Shown here one piece after another: positions 8,204 through 16,936 of a stretch of 64,000 nucleotides of DNA. Every line of letters starts with the position of its first letter. The stretch's first letter is position 1. Below the pieces are notes generated by a model that saw only the letters and a list, made by a program, of their open reading frames with translations, was not told where the DNA came from and searched no databases. A program made the translations under genes and the position numbers. The stretch covers positions 2,108,001 to 2,172,000 of the forward strand of contig JARKND010000001.1 of the NCBI GenBank assembly GCA_029309925.1, read 5' to 3'. The DNA comes from Fulvivirgaceae bacterium JP3-4 (GTDB lineage: Bacteria > Bacteroidota > Bacteroidia > Cytophagales > Cyclobacteriaceae).

Positions 8204-8563
8204 TTAGTTTCCGTAGAAGAATTGTTCTTTTATGATTTGTCCATCTTTCCAGTGTTGAACGGATACTTGCGTATACTTGCGCACACCCCACTCTTTATGT
8301 GTGTAGTCGTAGCTCCAGATAACAAATGATGCACTGCCATTGATGGCCATGCCTTCCACAGCTGCACCCCGGAACTCCGTTACATTTCCAAGGAATTCAA
8401 TTTCGCGCAGGCGATTTGCTGCCTTTCCCTTTGTACCAGGCTGTGAATTTTCCTGCATCTCAACATCATTGTGATAGTATTTGTCAAAGGCCTCGAGAGC
8501 CTTGCCGCTTAGAACAAGCGAGTTAAGATCATTAAGTGATTTTTCGATTTGTGATTCAGTCAT
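8204..8563 (-). CDS. SnoaL-like (NTF2-fold) protein
   Basis: A 119-residue cone-shaped NTF2-type domain: LVLSGKALEAFDKYYHNDVEMQEN, then a central GNVTEF and the late WKDGQIIKEQFFY. Families of this kind act as isomerases, cyclases or dehydratases, or bind small molecules; the substrate cannot be told. It is the first gene after operator C and precedes DoxX by 8 bp. A second, exported SnoaL-like protein is encoded at 15161-15655 in the same regulon. Confidence 0.8.
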   Translation of the reverse strand: MTESQIEKSLNDLNSLVLSGKALEAFDKYYHNDVEMQENSQPGTKGKAANRLREIEFLGNVTEFRGAAVEGMAINGSASFVIWSYDYTHKEWGVRKYTQVSVQHWKDGQIIKEQFFYGN

Positions 8564-8609
8564 AGTTTTAAAATTTGATATGACTGAAAACGGCTGGGCG
8601 GGAATACGT

Positions 8610-8642
8610 GATTTGTATTTAAGCCGGGGCGATTTATATAAT
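8610..8642 (-). promoter_or_regulatory. Operator C: 21-bp-spaced direct repeat
   Basis: Copies GATTTGTATTTA (8610) and GATTTATATAAT (8631), offset 21 bp, spacer AGCCGGGGC, 46 bp before the SnoaL ATG. One of the clearest sites. Confidence 0.8.
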
Positions 8643-8659
8643 CCCTTGATCAGCGTTAA

Positions 8660-8752
8660 TTACAATACGAGCGTTGCGCATAATACTGCAACCACTATTC
8701 CAACCGCGAGGAGCATGATTCGACTGAGATCTTTCATGGTTGTTGTGTTCAT
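8660..8752 (-). CDS. 30-residue single-pass membrane protein (small ORF)
   Basis: ATG at 8752 to TAA at 8660-8662 encodes a 30-residue peptide: a short polar start (MNTTTMKDLSR) followed by one hydrophobic helix (IMLLAVGIVVAVLCATLVL). It is too short for routine gene calling. Support comes from position: operator D lies 31 bp upstream and would otherwise face no gene, because the next gene has its own operator C. Small single-helix proteins often modulate transporters or kinases; no partner is known. It may instead be a leader peptide. Confidence 0.5.
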   Translation of the reverse strand: MNTTTMKDLSRIMLLAVGIVVAVLCATLVL

Positions 8753-8783
8753 GATGTAAAAGTAGAGCCAGACGCGGATTCTG

Positions 8784-8816
8784 CACTTATACTTAAGCAG
8801 GTAGGATTTATAACAT
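8784..8816 (-). promoter_or_regulatory. Operator D: 21-bp-spaced direct repeat
   Basis: Copies CACTTATACTTA (8784) and GATTTATAACAT (8805), offset 21 bp, spacer AGCAGGTAG. It sits directly after the stop of the cyclase-YHS gene and 31 bp before the 30-residue ORF. TACTTTTA, near the -7 consensus, lies 20 bp downstream. Confidence 0.75.
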
Positions 8817-9476
8817 TTACATGTCCTCGCTAGGAGCTAGAAACTGCTCTGGTGCCGCGAGGAAAAGCAATTTGCAATGCTCACCACAAAAATGATAGGT
8901 GACGCCTGAGTGATCTGCAAACTGACTCGGCTTTGTCCGATCGATATGCATATGGCAAACTGGATCGATATAAACTTCATTTGCGAGCATTGGTATCAGT
9001 TCGAATAATTCGATCTGAGTCATTACATTTTTGAGTTTTCGAATACCGATTGAACGAAAGAGCTGCTGTGACTCTGGAGGAAGCTGAGTAAAAAAGTTTG
9101 AGGAACAGATTATTTCGCCTCTGCACGCAACATTCATGATACGCGCTGCAACATTAATCGTAGAACCAAACAGATTATTATTCTCGATTACTATCTCACC
9201 ATAATGGAGACCCGCATGAATAGATAAAAAATGTTGCTCTTCACGAGTAAGCGTATTTAACTTCCTTGCTGTTTGAAGTAGATCAACTGCGTTTTCTGCA
9301 ATCATCACCACCTGGTCTCCAATTCGCTGCATCACTTTCGCAGTACCATGAAGCGCAGTGTCAACGATCTCCATATATTTACCCACAATCTTAGCGGCCG
9401 ATGCACCGCCATGTACGTCAGTCATAGCGGTGTATCCGGTGAGGTCGGCCATTAAGATTGCAATTTCCTTTTCCAC
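8817..9476 (-). CDS. Class III nucleotide cyclase domain fused to YHS metal-binding domain
   Basis: Residues 1-160 are a class III adenylate/guanylate cyclase homology domain: MADLTGYT with metal-binding Asp11, IGDQVVMIAEN with Asp54, and INVAARIM with Asn108 and Arg112. Residues 168-213 are a YHS domain: YIDPVCHMH, YHFCGEHC and the AAPEQFL end; Cys174, Cys197 and Cys201 are candidate ligands. The start is GTG. It follows the TolC gene by 32 bp, as last gene of the RND operon. Inference: metal occupancy of the YHS domain may control cyclic nucleotide output. A non-catalytic binding role is possible. Confidence 0.85.
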   Translation of the reverse strand: MEKEIAILMADLTGYTAMTDVHGGASAAKIVGKYMEIVDTALHGTAKVMQRIGDQVVMIAENAVDLLQTARKLNTLTREEQHFLSIHAGLHYGEIVIENNNLFGSTINVAARIMNVACRGEIICSSNFFTQLPPESQQLFRSIGIRKLKNVMTQIELFELIPMLANEVYIDPVCHMHIDRTKPSQFADHSGVTYHFCGEHCKLLFLAAPEQFLAPSEDM

Positions 9477-9508
9477 TTTGTTAGCAGTGAGCTAAGTTAC
9501 TGAATTTC

Positions 9509-10846
9509 CTATTGGAGTAGACCCAATGCTTTGTCCAACTGAAGTTTGGCGATTTTTACATTGTAGACAGTATTGAGATGATTCATCTTCGCATCCGTTA
9601 AAGCCAATTCAGCATCTGATAGTTCCAGACGTGAACTCATTCCATTTCTGTAGCGGTCATTTATAATGTTAAAGTTCATTTCCGCAGCGTATACAGTTTT
9701 TTCATTCACGGAAAGACGTTGAATCATTTCGTTTAAGTTATTCTGAAGGGTCATGATTTGTGTGTTCGCCCTTTCGGTAGCATCTTGCAGGCGAAGTGCC
9801 TCAGTTTGGACTCGAATATTTGACTGGCGAATTTTCGCATTGACTCTGTTCCCGGCAAAGATTGGGAGGTTTGCCTGAAGTCCAACAAATGAAGTTCTTG
9901 GCCAACGATATGAGTCAAATTTCCTATCATCTGATTGCGCTTGTAATTGATAAGCTCCAACCAAAGATAGCGTGGGAAGCCTTTGAGCTCGGCTTTGGCT
10001 CAGTAGGTTTTGATTTAGTGCTACCTTAAGTTTCTGTGATTGAATATCAGGTCTGTTCTGAATTGCGTCCGTGTAAAGAGTTTCTACCGCGGCAAAATAT
10101 CGGCTTTCAGTATCGTGCTTCAAACTATCTGTTAGTTCGAGTGAGTCAATACTTTCGATCCCCAGCAACTGCCGAAGTTGGATTATAATTACCTTGTGTT
10201 GGTTTTCCAAATATGAGATTGACGTTCTCAGATTTTCAACGGCAATGAAATTTCTCAGCGTATCCACCTTCAAACTTTTGCCTTGAAGTAGGAGAACTCT
10301 TGAGTCTTCCAATGATTTCAAGTTTCTTTGAAGACTTTGTTCATTCAGAGCAATGCTCTCCTTTACGAGCAGGGCTTGATAATAGGTAGCCGTCACACTC
10401 AAGTTTAGGTTTGCTCTTGCATCTTTGACATCAAGTGCTTTTATGGATTCAGAGATCCGCGCAGCTTTGATCTGGCGTCTTGCCGCCTCCGATACGATAG
10501 GTTGTTGCAGCGTAACGTAGGTGTTGAACGCATTTTTTCCACCGACTGCAACATCCACCACTGGTTGGCTGTCGTTCCCGGTGAATGCACCAGGCATAAA
10601 AATTACTTGTCTATCTATGTAATATGAATATGACCCGCCCATCGTCACCGATGGAAGCATGCTTGCCTGGGCGATCTTCGTTTCTTCGCGAAGCGAATTG
10701 GTCTCTAACGTCTCAGCTTTTAGAGCTTTGTTATTTTCTGCCGCAAGCTTAAGGGCATCCTGAAGCGAAAGCTTCCGGGTCTGCGCCTGAACGTTGACGC
10801 TGGCGATAAAGGCACTTACCAGCAACCACTTTGTTATTGTTTTCAT
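9509..10846 (-). CDS. TolC-family outer membrane efflux protein
   Basis: ATG at 10846 gives 445 residues starting with a signal peptide (MKTITKWLLVSAFIASVNVQAQ). A longer frame to 10990 runs into the RND gene and is rejected. The rest shows the two-fold repeated coiled-coil pattern of outer membrane efflux proteins (SLQDALKLAAENNKAL at the start; ALTDAKMNHLNTVYNVKIAKLQLDKALG at the end). It forms the outer channel of the tripartite pump encoded just upstream; the gap to the RND gene is 13 bp. Confidence 0.9.
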   Translation of the reverse strand: MKTITKWLLVSAFIASVNVQAQTRKLSLQDALKLAAENNKALKAETLETNSLREETKIAQASMLPSVTMGGSYSYYIDRQVIFMPGAFTGNDSQPVVDVAVGGKNAFNTYVTLQQPIVSEAARRQIKAARISESIKALDVKDARANLNLSVTATYYQALLVKESIALNEQSLQRNLKSLEDSRVLLLQGKSLKVDTLRNFIAVENLRTSISYLENQHKVIIIQLRQLLGIESIDSLELTDSLKHDTESRYFAAVETLYTDAIQNRPDIQSQKLKVALNQNLLSQSRAQRLPTLSLVGAYQLQAQSDDRKFDSYRWPRTSFVGLQANLPIFAGNRVNAKIRQSNIRVQTEALRLQDATERANTQIMTLQNNLNEMIQRLSVNEKTVYAAEMNFNIINDRYRNGMSSRLELSDAELALTDAKMNHLNTVYNVKIAKLQLDKALGLLQ

Positions 10847-10859
10847 GTTTTTTTTGAAA

Positions 10860-13800
10860 TTATTGGTTGATAGTTTCCGTAACCAGTTCAGTTTCGTCCG
10901 CGACTTCTTTCTTGCGCTTCGAAGAAGATAGATACGAGTAAACTGCAGGTATAATGAAGAGAGTAAGGATTCCTGCGAAGATGAGTCCACCTGCGATTAC
11001 AATTCCCAGCGATTGCCGCGAGTTGCTCGTAAGTGCAATGGGCAGTGCTCCAAAAATCATCGCAAGCGAGGTCATAAGGATTGGTCTAAATCTTTGTTCT
11101 GCAGCCTGGATTGCAGCCTCAAACTTGGTGAGACCGGTGCTCTTCAGGTGATTAGCGAACTCTACGATCAGGATACCATTCTTAGTGATCAATCCTATCA
11201 GCGTGATGATCCCGATCTGGCTGAATACGTTCAGACTTTGGCTGAACCAGTCGAGACTTAGTAATGCACCTGCAATCGCCATTGGAACAGTTAGCATAAT
11301 GATCATCGGATCACGAAGGCTCTCAAACTGCGCTGCGAGAATCATGTATATCAAGAGCAACGCGAGGAGTAACGTGAACGAAAGATTGCCTTGGCTTTCA
11401 GTATAATCCCGTGATTGACCTGCAAGCGTTGTCTTGAAGCTTTGTCCAAGGACTTCCGCTTTGATGCGTTCCATTTCCTTAATGCCTTCGTCAAGGCTTA
11501 CACCAGGAGCAAGGCCAGCTGAAATCGTTGCTGACGTATACTGATCATATCTGTAGATGGCAGCAGGACTGATTCCTTCCTCAATTGTAACAAGGTTATC
11601 GAGTGATATCATTTGCCCGTTGGTGGATCGAACATAGATGGACCTCAAATCCCCTATATCGTTCCGATTGATTCTTTCCACTTGGCCAATCACTTCGTAC
11701 TGCCTGTCATTTCTAAGGAAATAACCATAGCGCTGACCGGAGAGTGATAGTTGAAGCGCTCGTGCAACCTCCTGAATCGATACGCCCATGAGGGCAGCTT
11801 TTTGCCGATCGATATTGATCTTGAGCTCGGGTTTGTTAATCTTCAAATCACTATCGACAAACATCAGCTTTGAACTTTGCCTTACTGCGTTCAAGAATTT
11901 TGGAAGAATATTTGAAATGCTGTCAAGACTCGGAGCCTGGAGAACATATTGGACAGGTTGTCCACCACCGTAGCGTGTTCCAATTGTTGGAGGCATGTAT
12001 GGGAACAAAAGGATGTTCCTGAATTGTCCGGAGGCTGCACCATATTGGTAGTAAAGTTGCTGAGCAGTGACGCTTCTTTCTTTCGGATCTTTCAGGTAAA
12101 TACTCTGCACTGCAACATTGACGGGAGCAGGGGCGGGGATGAACGAAATCGCCACCATTGAATAGGTTTGATAGAGTCCATCTGTATTATCGTTTACGTA
12201 GTGCCCGACTTCAGTCATATTTTTTTTCATGAAGTCATAGGATACACCTTCCGGAGCAATTGCGATGAGCATCATGTTTGATCTGTCTTCAATTGGTGCA
12301 AGTTCTGAGGGGAGCTTTTGCCCCAGGTAGAAGATTAAACCACCGGTTCCGATAAGGAACACCCATGCGACCCAGCGGAATTTCATAAACTTGTTCAGGA
12401 CGTTTGCATATCCGTTATTAAGTCGAACAAAGAAGGGTTCTGTTACCCGATGCAACCAAGTCGGTTTATCATGACGTTTGAGTAAATAAGCACTGAGCAT
12501 GGGGGAGAGTGTTAATGCTACGAATGCCGAGACCAGTACGGAACCAGAAACCACGATGGCGAATTCTTTGAAGAGCTGTCCACTAATTCCGCCCATGAAA
12601 ATGATTGGGAGAAATACGGCTGCCAAAGTGATGGTAGTGGAGATTACTGCAAAGTATATTTCTTTTGATCCGGCAAATGCTGCCTGAACGGGACTCATTC
12701 CTTCCTCAACTTTCTTATAGATATTTTCCAATACAACAATCGCATCATCTACAACAAGTCCGATGGCCAGTACCAGTCCGAGCAAAGTCAGAACGTTGAT
12801 CGAGAAGCCTGCTAGATACATAATGAAGAAGGCGGAAAGGATAGACACTGGAATTGCAAGAACAGGTATGATCGTTGAGCGCCAGTCACGAAGGAACAGG
12901 AAGATGATGATCACGACCAGACCAAAGGCAATGAACAATGTTTCCTCGACCTCCTTGATTGATTCTCTTACTGGTTTTGTAAAGTCAAAGCCTACAATAA
13001 GACGGTATTCTTTCGGAATATCTTTACGAAGCTGATCAAGGCGTTTGTAAAATTCATCAACAACTTCAATCGCATTCGCGCCACGTTGAATTTGTATCGC
13101 AACGCCAACGCCAACGCGATCTGCCTTATCGGTTCCGTTTATGATCGCATTGCGTTCGTTCAACTCACCCAGTTCCGCGTGACCAATGTCCTTGAGTCTG
13201 ATAACCGAATGTGCGGTATGCTTAACAATCATCTCATTGAACTCCTCAGCAGTAGTTAAACGCCCAAGAGTACGCACGCTTAATTCGTTGCTTTCTCCTT
13301 CAATTCTGCCGGATGGCAAGTCCATGTTTTCTTTTTGAAGCGCAATGCGAATGTCCTCAGGGGTCAATTGGAATGTGGCAAGCTTCACAGGGTCAAAGCG
13401 AAGACGCATCGCGTATTTATGCTCACCAACAATGCTAACGCGCTGAATGCCGGGAATAGACTGCATGCGTTCTTTGATCACCGTTGAAGCGAGATGTGAA
13501 ACCTCCTTAATGTCTCTTGTATCACTCTCAACTTCGAGGAATGCAACAAGGTTATCAGGGGAACTCGCTTTTTCAACAATTGGAGGATCAACGTCCGCAG
13601 GAAGTTGATTTTTTGCCTTTGAGACTTTATCCCTGACGTCATTCAATGCGTCTTCAAGATCGATATCACGATTGAATTCAATTGAGATGATACTGACCTG
13701 TTCGCGTGATTCGGAGGAGATCGTTCTAACACCATTTGCTTCTGCGATCGATTCCTCGAGGGGCTTGGTGATCTTTGACGCGATTACGTCAGGACTTGCT

Positions 13801-13958
13801 CCAGGATAGAATGTGATCGCAGCAATCACAGGGGGTTCGGTAAGTGGGAACTCCCGAATGCCGAGATACTTCCAGCCTACAATTCCCATCACTACTATAA
13901 GTGCTGAGAATACGCCAGCTAAAACTGGCTTTTTTATACTTAATGAAGGTAAGTTCAT
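10860..13958 (-). CDS. RND efflux transporter, HAE1-type inner membrane pump
   Basis: A full-length RND permease of 1032 residues: 12 expected membrane segments and two large periplasmic loops. The fourth segment carries GLVVDDAIVVLEN with the proton-relay pair Asp404/Asp405. These features fit the hydrophobic/amphiphilic HAE1 group better than the CusA metal group. It is expected to export organic toxicants, perhaps metal complexes, together with the adaptor (6 bp upstream) and the TolC protein (13 bp downstream). Expression is tied to operator E. Confidence 0.92.
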   Translation of the reverse strand: MNLPSLSIKKPVLAGVFSALIVVMGIVGWKYLGIREFPLTEPPVIAAITFYPGASPDVIASKITKPLEESIAEANGVRTISSESREQVSIISIEFNRDIDLEDALNDVRDKVSKAKNQLPADVDPPIVEKASSPDNLVAFLEVESDTRDIKEVSHLASTVIKERMQSIPGIQRVSIVGEHKYAMRLRFDPVKLATFQLTPEDIRIALQKENMDLPSGRIEGESNELSVRTLGRLTTAEEFNEMIVKHTAHSVIRLKDIGHAELGELNERNAIINGTDKADRVGVGVAIQIQRGANAIEVVDEFYKRLDQLRKDIPKEYRLIVGFDFTKPVRESIKEVEETLFIAFGLVVIIIFLFLRDWRSTIIPVLAIPVSILSAFFIMYLAGFSINVLTLLGLVLAIGLVVDDAIVVLENIYKKVEEGMSPVQAAFAGSKEIYFAVISTTITLAAVFLPIIFMGGISGQLFKEFAIVVSGSVLVSAFVALTLSPMLSAYLLKRHDKPTWLHRVTEPFFVRLNNGYANVLNKFMKFRWVAWVFLIGTGGLIFYLGQKLPSELAPIEDRSNMMLIAIAPEGVSYDFMKKNMTEVGHYVNDNTDGLYQTYSMVAISFIPAPAPVNVAVQSIYLKDPKERSVTAQQLYYQYGAASGQFRNILLFPYMPPTIGTRYGGGQPVQYVLQAPSLDSISNILPKFLNAVRQSSKLMFVDSDLKINKPELKINIDRQKAALMGVSIQEVARALQLSLSGQRYGYFLRNDRQYEVIGQVERINRNDIGDLRSIYVRSTNGQMISLDNLVTIEEGISPAAIYRYDQYTSATISAGLAPGVSLDEGIKEMERIKAEVLGQSFKTTLAGQSRDYTESQGNLSFTLLLALLLIYMILAAQFESLRDPMIIMLTVPMAIAGALLSLDWFSQSLNVFSQIGIITLIGLITKNGILIVEFANHLKSTGLTKFEAAIQAAEQRFRPILMTSLAMIFGALPIALTSNSRQSLGIVIAGGLIFAGILTLFIIPAVYSYLSSSKRKKEVADETELVTETINQ

Positions 13959-13964
13959 GATTAG

Positions 13965-15032
13965 TTATTTTATGGATACGACTTGAACAGGTGTTCCATT
14001 CCCACTTCTTAAAGTGTTGGAGATCATTACGGTGTCACCATCGGTTAGACCGCTGGTTATAAGGGCGTCAGCCTCTGTTCTGTTTCCGACAGTCACCGGT
14101 GTAATCTTGGCCGCGCCATTCTTTACAGTGAATACGCTATAGCCTTGAGCGCTTGGTATTAGTGCTTCAGTAGGCAATGTCATACCCATCGCATCGTCAG
14201 CTGCGGTCGAGAAATATACTCGCGCGGACATCCCCGGGGTTAACTTGTTATTTGTGTTCGGGCTTATTGCATGAACAGTTATGGTTCTGCTTTCATTGTC
14301 TATTCCTGATTCAGTTGCAGAGATCCTGGCTATCTGTTTTTCTGTGGCTCCCAAAACTGAAAATGAAATCTTCTTACCAACCTTTATGTATTGAATGTAC
14401 CTTTCAGAAACAGTGAACTGTATTTTCACAGTTGATTGTTCCTGGAGTCGCACGAGGGGCTGGCCAATGTTAACAAGCGTTCCAACCTCAGCATTGGTGA
14501 TACCAACCATTCCAGAAAATGGTGCGGTGACATTTGTTTTCTCCAGTTCCAGCAGAAGTAACTCCTCAGAAGCCTGTAGCGATTGGAGCTTTGTTAGCGC
14601 AACATCATACTCTTCTTGCCGAATGGACTCACTTTTCAGAAGCTTTGACAGTCTTAACTCGCTAAGTTTCGCCAATGAAACTTCCGCCTGTATTTGTTTT
14701 AGCCTCGCGCGAATCTCACTGTCATCGAGTTTGTAAAGGAGTTGCCCCTTGCTAACTCGTCCACCTTCTTTAAAGTGGATGGAGAGAAGTCGTTTTGATA
14801 CTTCGCTCGCGATGGATATTTCTTTATTTGCGAGCACTGACCCTGCTACGCTTTCTTCCTGAGAGAGTGGTTGTGCCTTGACAATTTTTGCGTCTACGGG
14901 AAGTTTGTTGGATTGTGCAGAGGATTGGCCAGCGTTGTCAGCGGCTTGCGTGCTACACGCAACAATCGCTATACTAGTGCCAATGATCGCCAGATAATTA
15001 TTCAGTTTGTAGTTGATCATAATATGTTTCAT
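13965..15032 (-). CDS. RND periplasmic adaptor (membrane fusion) lipoprotein
   Basis: A 355-residue adaptor. The N-terminus has a lipoprotein signal (LAIIGTSIAIVAC followed by STQ). Then come a barrel-sandwich half (GSVLANKEISIASEVSKRLLSI; GGRVSKGQLLYKLDD), a helical hairpin (EVSLAKLSELRLSKLLKS) and the second half (VTAPFSGMVGITNAEVGTLVNIGQPL). ATG at 15032 is used; an ATG at 15020 is an equal alternative. First gene of adaptor-pump-TolC-cyclase, behind operator E. Confidence 0.9.
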   Translation of the reverse strand: MKHIMINYKLNNYLAIIGTSIAIVACSTQAADNAGQSSAQSNKLPVDAKIVKAQPLSQEESVAGSVLANKEISIASEVSKRLLSIHFKEGGRVSKGQLLYKLDDSEIRARLKQIQAEVSLAKLSELRLSKLLKSESIRQEEYDVALTKLQSLQASEELLLLELEKTNVTAPFSGMVGITNAEVGTLVNIGQPLVRLQEQSTVKIQFTVSERYIQYIKVGKKISFSVLGATEKQIARISATESGIDNESRTITVHAISPNTNNKLTPGMSARVYFSTAADDAMGMTLPTEALIPSAQGYSVFTVKNGAAKITPVTVGNRTEADALITSGLTDGDTVMISNTLRSGNGTPVQVVSIK

Positions 15033-15065
15033 TATGAGTCAAAAAACGGATGTCTTTATCGCAGC

Positions 15066-15098
15066 GGTTTGTATTTAAACAGGTAGGGTTTATAAAGT
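15066..15098 (-). promoter_or_regulatory. Operator E: 21-bp-spaced direct repeat
   Basis: Copies GGTTTGTATTTA (15066) and GGTTTATAAAGT (15087), offset 21 bp, spacer AACAGGTAG, 33 bp before the adaptor ATG. It lies just downstream of the terminator ending the CopA operon. Confidence 0.8.
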
Positions 15099-15114
15099 TT
15101 ACTGCAAGAAAAAA

Positions 15115-15136
15115 AGAGCCTGGATTTCCAGGCTCT
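15115..15136 (-). terminator. Rho-independent terminator of the CopA operon
   Basis: Perfect arms AGAGCCTGGA and TCCAGGCTCT with a 2-nt loop, followed on the minus strand by a run of T (15107-15114 region). It is 24 bp after the SnoaL-like gene stop. Confidence 0.85.
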
Positions 15137-15160
15137 TCATGATAGCGGGTTCCCTAGACT

Positions 15161-15655
15161 TTATTTGTTAATAGTATTTTTTTGGTTTGCTTTTAACTGG
15201 AGGTCGAATCCTAGACGATCCATTTGAATCCAATACTCGACAATCCGTTTCTTTTCAAGTCTGTACACAGCTGAGGTGTATTCGATTAAAGGCAATTGCG
15301 TAGGTTCGAAACCATCGATCTCCGCCATGTGCTTCCCAGTTTGTTTCCAGCGGACATATACCTTGTCTTTCGATGCAATGAGTTCTGTTATTTCGAACTC
15401 ATAATTTCCGAACAAACGTTTGAATTCATTGATGTGATTTGTATAGTTGGCTGGAGTACGTTTCACGGTTGTTGGATTCTCTGATGTCACCTGATGAGCA
15501 AGAACCGTGTCAGCCATGTACAACTTTGCATCTTCAGGACGAAGTCCCGTTCTTACATTTAACAGGAAATCGCGGACTATCTTTTCTGAAGATTGCCCAA
15601 AGGAAAAGTTACTAGCCAGAACGCTCAGTATTGTTATCGTAAATAGGTGTTTCAT
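15161..15655 (-). CDS. Exported SnoaL-like (NTF2-fold) protein
   Basis: 164 residues: signal peptide (MKHLFTITILSVLASNFSFGQ), then a SnoaL/ester-cyclase-like domain (VRDFLLNVRTGLRPEDAKLYMAD; YTNHINEFKRLFGNYEFEI; a late RIVEYWIQMDRLG). These enzymes typically work on small aromatic or polyketide-like compounds, but some members only bind ligand. Last gene of the unit starting with the Cu+ ATPase; it follows the PhzF gene by 6 bp and is followed by a strong terminator. Confidence 0.8.
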   Translation of the reverse strand: MKHLFTITILSVLASNFSFGQSSEKIVRDFLLNVRTGLRPEDAKLYMADTVLAHQVTSENPTTVKRTPANYTNHINEFKRLFGNYEFEITELIASKDKVYVRWKQTGKHMAEIDGFEPTQLPLIEYTSAVYRLEKKRIVEYWIQMDRLGFDLQLKANQKNTINK

Positions 15656-15661
15656 AAATTC

Positions 15662-16522
15662 TCAGACTTGTATTGTACGGGTCTCGTCCAGATAGGCTTT
15701 TCCTCCGGCTGAAAGGGATTTTATTGTATTTTCTTCAATGTGTAAGTTGACATTAATTCGGCTGGGAGATGGAGGGCTCATGAAATTGCCCTGACCGATT
15801 ATATAGGTCTCTTTATCTACAGATCCAGAATTAAACAAAAGACAAGCTAACGGTCCCGCGGCCATTCCCGTTGCTGACTCTTCGTTAATGCCGTAGCCAG
15901 GTGCGAACATTCTCGTTTGCGCGTCAAATCCTGAGTCAGTTTTTGCAAAGACATAGTATCCTACGCAATTACTCCCTTCTGTAATTTTAGCGATGGCATT
16001 AAAGTCAGGAGTAATTAGTCCGAGCTTTTTTTCGTCATCCACGCCAATTAATAGAAATGAATTCCCAGTGTTACCAATCACCGGTGGAAGATCCTTCATC
16101 AAATCAGATTCTTTCAGCCCCAATGATCTCACAATGTCCGTAACGTTTTCTAGTGATTCGAAGCGTGCAGCACGTTGCTCCATGTACGGTTCATCACCAT
16201 GGAAAATTATTTTCCTCGTTCCGTCAATCGTTTCTTTGGATGAGTTGTCTGCGGAAATTTTGCTCAGCGATTTGAGATACCAGAACGTTGCGATAGTTGC
16301 ATGCCCGCAATGTGGTATCTGTTTGGTTGGCGTAAAGAATTCAAGTTTAAAATCGGATACAGAACTTTCAGATACAAAGGCGGTTTCGGATAATCCAGCC
16401 TTACGTGCGATTTCTTGCTTTTGAGCTGCGGTTAGAAAATCTGCTTCAAGGACGACACCGGCCGGATTGCCACCTGTTCCATTAATGCTGAAGGACTTGA
16501 TAACGTTAAGTGAAATGTTCAT
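15662..16522 (-). CDS. PhzF family isomerase/epimerase-like protein
   Basis: 286 residues with the diaminopimelate-epimerase fold of PhzF: INGTGGNPAGVVLEAD near the start, KAGLSETAFVSES with the family's catalytic Glu (Glu46), and PHCGHATIATFW further on, plus a late ESATGMAAGPLA glycine loop. PhzF proteins isomerise small cyclic compounds without metal; the substrate here is unknown. It sits 3 bp after the monooxygenase-like gene in the CopA operon. Presence in a copper-pump operon suggests a detoxification substrate (inference). Confidence 0.87.
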   Translation of the reverse strand: MNISLNVIKSFSINGTGGNPAGVVLEADFLTAAQKQEIARKAGLSETAFVSESSVSDFKLEFFTPTKQIPHCGHATIATFWYLKSLSKISADNSSKETIDGTRKIIFHGDEPYMEQRAARFESLENVTDIVRSLGLKESDLMKDLPPVIGNTGNSFLLIGVDDEKKLGLITPDFNAIAKITEGSNCVGYYVFAKTDSGFDAQTRMFAPGYGINEESATGMAAGPLACLLFNSGSVDKETYIIGQGNFMSPPSPSRINVNLHIEENTIKSLSAGGKAYLDETRTIQV

Positions 16523-16525
16523 GGA

Positions 16526-16936
16526 CTACCAACTCTTTGATTCTTTGATTGTATGATGCGCTACCGTCTTGTCGAACCGTGATAGCAATGGAGCTACAGC
16601 TGGGTCGATGTGTGCCTTCGAATAATCCTCGCCCGCAAACGCCTTGACCGATTCTATTGACTCGAAGTACATGATCGTGGTAAACATCACTTCATTGCCA
16701 TCCGGGAGCGTCAGTAGTTCTATTCCCTTTAATCCATCAGGCTTGTTCTTTTCGATACTGGGGATTGCTTCATCACGGAGGATGTGTTCAAGTTTTTCGG
16801 CATTCTGAGGGGACGTCCATCCTCTCCAGATCCGTGCTATTTTCGCGGGGTTGTTTGATGTTTCCATGGTTGATGCGGAATTAGCGAGGAACAAAATCGA
16901 TGCAATGACTAATGCAATAGGAGCAAGGTATTTCAT
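16526..16936 (-). CDS. Exported antibiotic-biosynthesis-monooxygenase-like (ABM fold) protein
   Basis: 136 residues: N-terminal signal/anchor (LAPIALVIASILFLANSA), then a dimeric alpha-beta-barrel domain: IARIWRGWTSPQNAEKLEHIL, LLTLPDGNEVMFTTIMYFES and SVKAFAGEDYSKAHI. ABM-fold proteins include cofactor-free quinone-forming monooxygenases and heme-degrading enzymes. Export of such a domain is slightly unusual. Its ATG overlaps the stop of the serine hydrolase gene by 4 bp, so the two are coupled. Confidence 0.75.
   Translation of the reverse strand: MKYLAPIALVIASILFLANSASTMETSNNPAKIARIWRGWTSPQNAEKLEHILRDEAIPSIEKNKPDGLKGIELLTLPDGNEVMFTTIMYFESIESVKAFAGEDYSKAHIDPAVAPLLSRFDKTVAHHTIKESKSW

Noticed and set aside
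10860-13958. Naming the RND pump CusA because of the copper context
   Set aside because: The sequence fits the HAE1 organic-substrate group; context alone does not justify the metal-pump name.
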